Positions 1-4,712 of a DNA stretch of 11,407 nt are shown piece after piece; position 1 is the first letter of the stretch; every line of letters starts with the position of its first letter. The notes below the pieces were generated by a model. The model was not told the DNA's origin and did not search any database. It saw only the letters and a list, made by a program, of their open reading frames with translations. The DNA lies in assembly GCA_002293845.1 (NCBI GenBank), contig DBEA01000002.1:1-11407 (forward strand), read 5' to 3'. Origin of the DNA: Patescibacteria group bacterium UBA918. Lineage in GTDB: Bacteria > Patescibacteriota > Minisyncoccia > Phycocordibacterales > UBA918. A program made the translations under genes and the position numbers.

Positions 1-22
1 TGATGCGGCGCTTTTTCTTTTG

Positions 23-94
23 TGCCCTCACCCGGAATCGAACCAGGATCTCTTCCTTAGGACGGAATCGTTCTATCCATTGAACTATGAGGGC
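23..94 (-). tRNA. tRNA-Arg (anticodon CCT)
   Basis: Read on the minus strand this folds as a cloverleaf: acceptor GCCCTCA pairs with TGAGGGC, the D stem is GTTC/GAAC, and the T arm carries GGTTCGATTCC. The anticodon loop is GTCCTAA, giving anticodon CCT, which reads the arginine codon AGG. The discriminator base is A and no CCA follows, so the 3' end must be added by a CCA-adding enzyme. The outermost anticodon-stem pair is A-G, a mismatch. The bases beyond its 3' end (1-22) are A-rich on this strand next to a GC-rich edge, which may be part of a terminator cut by the window. Confidence 0.95.
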
Positions 95-133
95 GTTTGT
101 GCGCATCACTCTACCATAATTGGCCCGGATAGG

Positions 134-142
134 TGATATAAT
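134..142 (+). promoter_or_regulatory. Extended -10 promoter (TGaTATAAT), near-leaderless
   Basis: TGATATAAT is a perfect extended -10 element. Only nine bases separate it from the ATG at 152, so transcription should start at or within a few bases of the start codon. No convincing -35 box is seen, which is usual with an extended -10. The placement recurs at several genes of this window. Confidence 0.6.
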
Positions 143-151
143 CCTACCTAT

Positions 152-436
152 ATGCCACCGGACTATACCGAACTTAAGCGTATCATCGAAAAGCAGGGAC
201 AGTTATTGGAGGAGAACAATCGCATGCTTCGCAAGCTGAAGCGCTATCAGACCATGGCGTTTTTTTCGTCCCTTTTGTGGTACGCGCTTCTCATCGGTCT
301 TCCTTTCGCCATGTACTATTATGTCCTGGGCCCTTATATCGAGGCCTTCGGTTTCCATGCCAACTTAAAAGAGTTGCCAGGCTACGGCCAGTTCGAGTCC
401 TTTTTCGGCAAGATGGGAGAGGGGAGTGAAAAATAA
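152..436 (+). CDS. Small coiled-coil, single-pass membrane protein of unknown function
   Basis: A 94-residue protein. Residues 5-31 are charged and heptad-like (EL.RIIEKQGQLLEENNRML), suggesting a short amphipathic or coiled-coil helix on the cytoplasmic side. Residues 34-59 form one strongly hydrophobic segment rich in Phe, Leu and Tyr, long enough to cross the membrane once. The C-terminal 35 residues are polar with several Phe and Gly. There is no signal-peptidase site. No Shine-Dalgarno precedes the ATG; a perfect extended -10 nine bases upstream argues for a leaderless or nearly leaderless message and supports this start. The gene lies between two tRNA genes and has no operon partner. 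The family is not recognised; it resembles the many small coiled-coil/TM proteins of reduced bacterial genomes, an impression rather than a homology claim. Confidence 0.8.
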   Translation: MPPDYTELKRIIEKQGQLLEENNRMLRKLKRYQTMAFFSSLLWYALLIGLPFAMYYYVLGPYIEAFGFHANLKELPGYGQFESFFGKMGEGSEK

Positions 437-464
437 TATCAATATGGTATTATGGCCCGTGCTT

Positions 465-537
465 GCTTGGGTAGCTCAGTTGGTAGAGCATTCCCCTGAA
501 GAGGGAAGGGTCGGCAGTTCGAGCCTGCCCCCAAGCA
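465..537 (+). tRNA. tRNA-Phe (anticodon GAA)
   Basis: Complete 73-base cloverleaf: acceptor GCTTGGG/CCCAAGC, D arm GCTC AGTTGGTA GAGC, anticodon stem TTCCC/GGGAA with loop CTGAAGA (anticodon GAA at 498-500), variable loop GGGTC, T arm GGCAG TTCGAGC CTGCC, discriminator A. CCA is not encoded. A possible -10 (TATTAT, 449-454) lies at the right distance upstream, so it may be transcribed alone. Confidence 0.97.
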
Positions 538-553
538 CAAAAGAGTTGTCCTA

Positions 554-582
554 TGGACATATCCGTTCGATGGGATTAGAAT
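554..582 (+). promoter_or_regulatory. Sigma70-type promoter of the 590-1049 leader/gene unit
   Basis: TGGACA (554-559, five of six to TTGACA) and TAGAAT (577-582, five of six to TATAAT) are separated by exactly 17 bases. The predicted transcript start is about 589-590, at the ATG of a 23-codon ORF and some 155 bases before the next likely gene start. The -35 box overlaps a 13-base palindrome (TGTCC-TAT-GGACA, 547-559) that could be an operator. Confidence 0.6.
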
Positions 583-589
583 CTAAGTC

Positions 590-661
590 ATGAAAATCAC
601 GAGCACGATAGCTACCTGGAGCAGTTTCTGCTCATCCTCATCTAGCAAGAATCCGCGCTAG
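590..661 (+). CDS. Possible 23-codon serine-rich leader peptide
   Basis: A 23-codon ORF starting at ATG 590. Eight of its codons are serine, including five in a row (TCA TCC TCA TCT AGC, 632-646), preceded by Trp-Ser-Ser-Phe-Cys. A TGGACA-17-TAGAAT promoter ends seven bases before the ATG, so it would be translated as a leaderless message. Its stop codon TAG (659-661) overlaps the first of three AGGAGG motifs (660-665), and a hairpin (686-709) and the 744-1049 gene follow. That order resembles amino-acid-sensing attenuation leaders. Against it, the same DNA can form an RNA hairpin (GAGCAG-TTT-CTGCTC, 619-633), so this may be a structured leader or small RNA and the ORF fortuitous. No homologue is recognised. 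Confidence 0.3.
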   Translation: MKITSTIATWSSFCSSSSSKNPR

Positions 662-685
662 GAGGCAGCTTTTGTGCAAGTTACG

Positions 686-709
686 AAATCCGCCTCCTGA
701 GGCGGATTT
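686..709 (+). terminator. Leader hairpin, possible attenuator or weak terminator
   Basis: AAATCCGCC (686-694) and GGCGGATTT (701-709) form a perfect 9-bp stem with loop TCCTGA. The following bases are TCGTTTC, a weak U-tract, so termination would be inefficient. The segment CCTCCTGA (693-700) is exactly complementary to TCAGGAGG (715-722), and GCCTCCT (692-698) to AGGAGGC (660-666), so the stem competes with two alternative pairings that mask Shine-Dalgarno-like motifs. It sits between a promoter and the ATG at 744. Confidence 0.5.
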
Positions 710-743
710 TCGTTTCAGGAGGAATCGTTCTTTAGGAGGGAAC

Positions 744-1049
744 ATGTACATAGAATCCAAATCCAGCATGGCTGGACAGGCTGTATCTAGTAGTAAACTC
801 GATGAGGTGGTGTCGAAAATCGAGGATGCGGTCAGACCAGTGTCGCAAGCCAAAGTCTTCTCGATCTTCCACGCGCGGGCTGCCGTGATGACCGTAGCTC
901 GAGAGTACAAAGAGTTCCGAGTCTGGGCCGGCGACATGCACGGGCCCCAGACATTTGTCGTTACCATCTGGGAAGACTGGGTGGGCGTCGGCGACAAACG
1001 CGAGCACTTCGTGAAGATTCACTTGCCGAAAGGCAGAATCGTATCATGA
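744..1049 (+). CDS. Hypothetical protein, 101 residues, with structured leader
   Basis: The start at ATG 744 is chosen because a strong Shine-Dalgarno (AGGAGG, 734-739) lies four bases upstream, unlike most genes here, which lack one. The same frame stays open back to TTG 672, itself preceded by AGGAGG (660-665) at six bases, so a 125-residue form is possible; its extra 24 residues would be Arg/Pro-rich. The 101-residue protein has a polar N terminus (about 1-35) and then an apparently mixed alpha/beta part (36-100) with several aromatics (two Trp in WEDWVGVGDK near residues 79-88). No membrane segment, signal peptide or known catalytic motif is seen and the family is not recognised. It ends before a clear terminator. 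The long upstream leader suggests expression is controlled after transcription starts. Confidence 0.75.
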   Translation: MYIESKSSMAGQAVSSSKLDEVVSKIEDAVRPVSQAKVFSIFHARAAVMTVAREYKEFRVWAGDMHGPQTFVVTIWEDWVGVGDKREHFVKIHLPKGRIVS

Positions 1050-1064
1050 AGCCCACACAAGAAA

Positions 1065-1095
1065 ACCACCGGCCCCATAAGCCGGTGGTATTTTG
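1065..1095. terminator. Bidirectional intrinsic terminator
   Basis: ACCACCGGC (1065-1073) and GCCGGTGGT (1081-1089) form a perfect 9-bp stem with a 7-base loop. The plus-strand tail is ATTTTGTTATTT; the minus-strand tail is TTTTC. It lies between the convergent ends of the 744-1049 gene and the Hsp20 gene and serves both. Confidence 0.85.
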
Positions 1096-1623
1096 TTATT
1101 TATCCTTCGCCGCAGTGGTCTTGACCTTGAGTCGGGTACTGCGGTCTTTGTCCACCTTCGGGAGTACGATCTCTAAGAGACCATGTTTCTCCTTGGCTTC
1201 AGCTTCGTCTATCACAACTTCTTCTGGCAACAACAGTGTGCGGGTGAAACTGCCCCAAAAAAGTTCGCGATGAAAATAATCTTGATCGGGGGCCTCTCGG
1301 GTTTCCTCGCGACGGCCGCGGATGGTGACCATATCGCGGGTGATGGCGATGTCGAGATCGTCAGGAGTGACGCCGGCGACCAAGGCTCTGATGACGATCG
1401 AATCCGGAGTCTGATACATGTCGACCGGCAATTCTCCCTCTTGCTCAGGTTCATCCACTTCCGCATGGCCGGGCCATTCAGATTCCGGCATGTATTCTTC
1501 CTCTCGTTCGTGCGCTCTTTCGCCGCGTCGCGGTCTCTCCTCGACCTCCTCTTCCAATTCGTCCTCGAAGTCGTCGGGAGGAATAGCGCCGGTCAATCTT
1601 TGTAAGAATGAGGTTTTTTTCAT
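1096..1623 (-). CDS. Hsp20/alpha-crystallin family small heat-shock protein
   Basis: A 175-residue ATP-independent holdase chaperone that would bind unfolding proteins in the cytoplasm. The alpha-crystallin domain spans roughly 64-157: it begins with LPVDMYQTPDSIVIRALVAG, has the usual strand DLDIAITRDMVTIRGRR (about 89-105), and ends with the family signature HGLLEIVLPK (147-156), equivalent to the common GVLxIxLPK. A short C-terminal tail has LKV (165-167), a possible form of the I-x-I oligomerisation motif. Unusually, the N-terminal region (about 15-63) is very acidic and Arg/Glu-rich, with almost none of the hydrophobic residues normally used for assembly and client binding. The ATG has no Shine-Dalgarno; TATATC (1631-1636) lies seven bases upstream. 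The PrsW gene stops 14 bases upstream on the same strand, so the two may be co-transcribed as an envelope/protein-stress pair. Confidence 0.93.
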   Translation of the reverse strand: MKKTSFLQRLTGAIPPDDFEDELEEEVEERPRRGERAHEREEEYMPESEWPGHAEVDEPEQEGELPVDMYQTPDSIVIRALVAGVTPDDLDIAITRDMVTIRGRREETREAPDQDYFHRELFWGSFTRTLLLPEEVVIDEAEAKEKHGLLEIVLPKVDKDRSTRLKVKTTAAKDK

Positions 1624-1637
1624 GATTTAAGATATAT

Positions 1638-2330
1638 CTACGAACGACGACGTTTAGGTTTGATACGTTTGATCTTCTCGAAGATCATGAACAGGCCGAT
1701 AACGAGAAGCCAGACAACGAGAAAGATGCTCAGGATGGTTTCTCCGTTAGCATCCATTATAAAAAGATTGAAGAGCGCGTGCAACACGACGGCTATGAAT
1801 AACCCGAAAGTTCCTGCGATCAGTTTGGCCGAATCCTTGCGGTAAAAAGCGAAAGCCAGGAACACGCCGATGGTGCCGGACGCAAGGACGTGGATCAGTG
1901 TCGCTCCCAAAAAGCGGAAATGTCCGGTGATAATGCTTCCAGAGAGGTCGCCGGCGACCAGCGGATTCCAGATGAATAACGCGTTCTCGAGCGCGGCGAA
2001 TCCGAGCGCCAATGTGATCATGTAGATCACATAATCGATAGGCTCGTCGACGGCTTTGTGCCATAAGATGACGATGAGGGCGATGGCGTACTTGAGTGTT
2101 TCCTCGATGAGAACCCAGGCAAAGATGAGAGCGGGACCGGTCCAGAGATCCAGAGCCAGTTTTTGTAGGGGCAATACCAACGGTACGACAGCCATACCAG
2201 CCACGAACGTGCGCATGATAAGACCAGTAGGCTCCGGCCGCCGGCTATCTTCTCGAAGCCAGAACCATAGCCAAAAACAGGCCGGTAGCATACCTCCTAA
2301 TATAGCGATGGAAAAGTTGAGGAACTCCAC
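1638..2330 (-). CDS. PrsW-family intramembrane metalloprotease
   Basis: About 230 residues from the proposed GTG start at 2330. The protein is almost all membrane helices and carries the family pattern: WLREDSRRPEP near 24-34 after the first helix, EETLKY (Glu76, Glu77), ALGFAALENALF (Glu115, Asn116), His147 in ATLIHVLASG and His184 in LHALFNL. In PrsW-type proteases these Glu and His residues are the likely metal and catalytic site; B. subtilis PrsW performs site-1 cleavage of an anti-sigma factor. The substrate here is unknown. The frame is open back to an ATG at 2435, but those 35 codons run through the hairpin behind valS and a heptamer repeat, so I prefer GTG 2330, with TATAAT (2337-2342) six bases upstream. 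ATG at codon 14 is another candidate, though its AGGAGG lies only one base before it. The C terminus is basic (KRIKPKRRRS), fitting a cytoplasmic end. Confidence 0.85.
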   Translation of the reverse strand: MEFLNFSIAILGGMLPACFWLWFWLREDSRRPEPTGLIMRTFVAGMAVVPLVLPLQKLALDLWTGPALIFAWVLIEETLKYAIALIVILWHKAVDEPIDYVIYMITLALGFAALENALFIWNPLVAGDLSGSIITGHFRFLGATLIHVLASGTIGVFLAFAFYRKDSAKLIAGTFGLFIAVVLHALFNLFIMDANGETILSIFLVVWLLVIGLFMIFEKIKRIKPKRRRS

Positions 2331-2336
2331 GAGTCT

Positions 2337-2342
2337 ATTATA
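2337..2342 (-). promoter_or_regulatory. -10 box of the PrsW gene
   Basis: A perfect TATAAT on the minus strand six bases before the GTG proposed as the PrsW start, implying a leaderless transcript. No good -35 hexamer is found at 16-18 bases; that place is taken by the heptamer repeat. Confidence 0.45.
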
Positions 2343-2368
2343 GAAGCTAGAGGCTAGAAGCTGGGAGC
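2341..2368. repeat. Four-unit heptamer tandem repeat
   Basis: Four 7-bp units in phase: TAGAAGC, TAGAGGC, TAGAAGC, TGGGAGC, followed by a partial TGGGG that runs into the next inverted repeat. It lies directly upstream of the PrsW -10 box, in its expected -35 region. Copy number may vary between strains. Confidence 0.7.
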
Positions 2369-2371
2369 TGG

Positions 2372-2426
2372 GGTGGGGACAGAAAACGGGCGGCACCGAA
2401 GGTGTCGCCCGTTTTCTGTCCCCACC
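2372..2426. terminator. Long hairpin behind valS with embedded terminator
   Basis: Two 26-base arms (2372-2397 and 2401-2426) pair with a single G-U-type exception around a 3-base loop GAA. The inner part on the minus strand is a textbook terminator, AAAACGGGCG...CGCCCGTTTT, starting shortly after the valS stop at 2428. The outer part adds a GGTGGGGACAG/CTGTCCCCACC clamp that an ordinary terminator does not need. The extra arms may mark a dispersed palindromic (REP-like) element that captured or supplies a terminator. Confidence 0.75.
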
Positions 2427-2427
2427 G

Positions 2428-4620
2428 CTAATCATTTACCTTCGGCCAGGAACCGATCATCAAGAATTCGCTCTCTTTCATTTCGCTCGGTAGCCTTTGC
2501 CAAACAGCTTCGGTCACGAACGGCATGAAGGGGTGCAACGTCTTTAGCGAACCGACGAGACATTCTCGCAGTACCTGCTGGCGCGCTATTTTGGCTTCCT
2601 CATCGTCGCCGTTCAAGATCGGCTTCGATTCTTCGAGGATCTTGGCCGCGAGTTCGTCCCAGACGTAGTGATAAGCCTTTTCGGCGGCTAAGTAGAGACT
2701 AAACTTTTCGATGTCTGACGCCACTTCGTTAGCGACCACGTAGAAACCATCTAGGATTTCTTGATCGCGCGGCGAAAGCTTTGCTTTCGCCGCCAAGTTT
2801 ACGCCTACCGTGTTCGACAATACAAAGCGGCTAATGTTCCAGAGCTTGTTCGCAAAGTTCTTATAACCGCGGATCTTGTCTTCCGAGAGCGGCACGTCGT
2901 TGCCTGGCGCGGCGCCGACTATGAGCGACAGACGAGTGGCGTCGGCGCCATACTTACCGATCATATCGAGAGGATCGATGATGTTGCCGAGGGATTTCGA
3001 CATCTTGCGACCCTTGGCGTCGCGCACGAGACCGTGCAGGTAAACATTCTTGAAAGGGACTTCGCCTAAAAGGAAGGTGCTCATGAGTATCATGCGGGCC
3101 ACCCAGAAAAATAGAATGTCGTAGCCTGTCTCCAATACCGAAGTCGGATGGTAGGTCTTAAGGTCCGCGGTCTCTTCCGGCCAACCCAAAGTTGAGAAGG
3201 TCCAGAGTCCGGAGGAGAACCAGGTGTCGAGCGTGTCGGGATCTTGTTCCCAACCTTCACCGGGACATTCTATTTGCACCTTCACTTCGTCACCTCGGAA
3301 CCATGCCGGCACGCGGTGTCCGAACCAGATCTGTCGGCTGATGTTCCAGTCGCGCAGATTGTCGATCCAGTGGTAATACGTTTTATTGAAACGGTCCGGC
3401 GCGATCGCTACTTCACCGCCCTCTACCGCCTCGCGCATGCGCTCCTTGAGTGTCATTTCGCGACCGTCCGGGAATTTAACTTTCTTATTGACCGCGATGA
3501 ACCACTGCGCCTTGATCTGCGGTTCGATGACGCATCCGGTCCGCTCCGCAGTGGCGACGTTGTGCGTGTACTCTTCCTCGCGTTCGACGAGGCCCTTTCC
3601 TCGAAGTTTTTCAATAATCGCTTCGCGAGCCTTGCTGATGTGTTGGCCGGCAAATTCTCCTGCGATAGGCAAAAGGAGGCCGCGTTCGTCGATGACTTGT
3701 TCCTTATCGAGTCCGTGACGGTTCGCGATGTCGAAGTCGGTGGCGTCGTGCCAGGGCGTGATGGTCATCACGCCGGTGCCGAACTCCATGTCGATGGCTT
3801 CGTCCTTGATGACGGTCGCGGTTATCGGGTCGTTGATCCATTCGAGCTCTATTTTCTGTCCGTGTTCGTACTCCTTATATCGTGCGTCATTCGGGTGCAT
3901 CACCACGTACTTGTCACCAAACTTAGTTTCCGGTCGCACCGTGCCGATAGTGAACGGTCCGTATTTGAGGTAATAGAATTTTTCTTTCCGCTCTTCGTAC
4001 ACGATCTCATCGTCGGAGATGGTGGTCTGCCCCTTCGGGTCCCAGTTGACTATGCGCTCGCCTCGATAGATCAGTCCGGCTTCATACATACGTACGAAAG
4101 CTTCCATGACTGCGCGGTAGCGCTTATCGTCCAGGGTGTAGGCGTAGCGGGACCAGTCGAGCGACGATCCCATGGCGCGGACCTGGCCGATGATGGTATC
4201 CTTACTCTCTTCGGCGAATTCATTCACCCGGCGCAATAATTCTTCCCGGCCGATATCGTGACGTGATTTCTTTTCCTCCTTATAAATAATGCCCTCGACT
4301 TTCGATTGTGTGGCAATGGCGGCCGAGTCGGTGCCAGGTATCCAGAGAGTGCGCTTGCCCGTGAGGCGGTGGTAACGTACCAGCAGGTCCTCGACCGCCA
4401 GCATAGCTGCGTGACCCATATGGAGAACACCTGTGACGTTTGGAGGTGGCAATACGATCGAAAAAGTCGGCGCATCGGGAGCGGTGACGCCTTTTTCGAC
4501 GCAGACATCAGGATTGAAATAACCTGATTCGTCCCACTTTTTGTAGATATCGGCCTCGTTGTCCTTGGGGGAATAGGGCTTTAAAAAGTCGGGATTTATA
4601 CCCATTTCTTCGGGTTCCAT
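2428..4620 (-). CDS. valS: Valyl-tRNA synthetase (compact, no C-terminal arm)
   Basis: Class I synthetase that attaches valine to tRNA-Val and edits mischarged threonine. With the start at 4620 it has 730 residues. Visible in order: the HIGH motif in PPPNVTGVLHMGHA (HMGH 67-70), the editing domain with TVRPET (227-232) and GTGVMTITPWHD (281-292), then ISRQIWFGHRVPAW, LDTWFSSGLWTFSTLGWP, the KMSKS loop as KMSKS (539-543) and the helical anticodon-binding domain ending at the stop. Bacterial ValRS is usually 850-950 residues; the missing part is the C-terminal coiled-coil arm and some loops of the catalytic insert. The frame extends 31 codons upstream, but those codons run through a long inverted repeat. 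ATG 4620 follows an extended -10 (TGCTACATT) by nine bases, and ATG 4605 is a second candidate. tsaD lies upstream on the same strand. Confidence 0.96.
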   Translation of the reverse strand: MEPEEMGINPDFLKPYSPKDNEADIYKKWDESGYFNPDVCVEKGVTAPDAPTFSIVLPPPNVTGVLHMGHAAMLAVEDLLVRYHRLTGKRTLWIPGTDSAAIATQSKVEGIIYKEEKKSRHDIGREELLRRVNEFAEESKDTIIGQVRAMGSSLDWSRYAYTLDDKRYRAVMEAFVRMYEAGLIYRGERIVNWDPKGQTTISDDEIVYEERKEKFYYLKYGPFTIGTVRPETKFGDKYVVMHPNDARYKEYEHGQKIELEWINDPITATVIKDEAIDMEFGTGVMTITPWHDATDFDIANRHGLDKEQVIDERGLLLPIAGEFAGQHISKAREAIIEKLRGKGLVEREEEYTHNVATAERTGCVIEPQIKAQWFIAVNKKVKFPDGREMTLKERMREAVEGGEVAIAPDRFNKTYYHWIDNLRDWNISRQIWFGHRVPAWFRGDEVKVQIECPGEGWEQDPDTLDTWFSSGLWTFSTLGWPEETADLKTYHPTSVLETGYDILFFWVARMILMSTFLLGEVPFKNVYLHGLVRDAKGRKMSKSLGNIIDPLDMIGKYGADATRLSLIVGAAPGNDVPLSEDKIRGYKNFANKLWNISRFVLSNTVGVNLAAKAKLSPRDQEILDGFYVVANEVASDIEKFSLYLAAEKAYHYVWDELAAKILEESKPILNGDDEEAKIARQQVLRECLVGSLKTLHPFMPFVTEAVWQRLPSEMKESEFLMIGSWPKVND

Positions 4621-4629
4621 AGCTTTTGA

Positions 4630-4638
4630 AATGTAGCA
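4630..4638 (-). promoter_or_regulatory. Extended -10 of valS (TGcTACATT)
   Basis: TGCTACATT on the minus strand, nine bases before the valS ATG, with no Shine-Dalgarno between. It supports the 4620 start and a leaderless or nearly leaderless message separate from tsaD. Confidence 0.5.
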
Positions 4639-4659
4639 CGAAAAATAGCCTTTTTGAAG

Positions 4660-4712
4660 TGAATAAGGTCCGACCTTCATCATGCTACATGATGAAGGTC
4701 GGACCTTATTCA
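4660..4712. repeat. Perfect 25-bp inverted repeat between tsaD and valS
   Basis: Arms 4660-4684 and 4688-4712 are exact reverse complements around the 3-base loop CTA. Each arm contains AAGGTCsGACCTT, itself a 13-base palindrome, so the single strand could also fold as two small hairpins. The repeat covers the last codons and stop of tsaD. No U-run follows on the minus strand, so it is not a standard intrinsic terminator; it may protect the 3' end of the tsaD message or be a dispersed palindromic element. Confidence 0.85.

Noticed and set aside
674..700. Eight-codon GTG-started ORF ending in the leader hairpin
   Set aside because: It follows AGGAGG at 660-665, but it is too short to assess and the same Shine-Dalgarno also serves the in-frame TTG 672; not listed as a gene.
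2331..2435. 35-codon N-terminal extension of the PrsW protein
   Set aside because: It is encoded by the valS hairpin and the heptamer repeat and begins within the valS end; the family-like sequence starts near 2330.
3244..4239. 331-codon open frame on the plus strand opposite valS
   Set aside because: It is antisense to an unmistakable ValRS with all motifs; its composition mirrors the opposite frame and it has no start signal.
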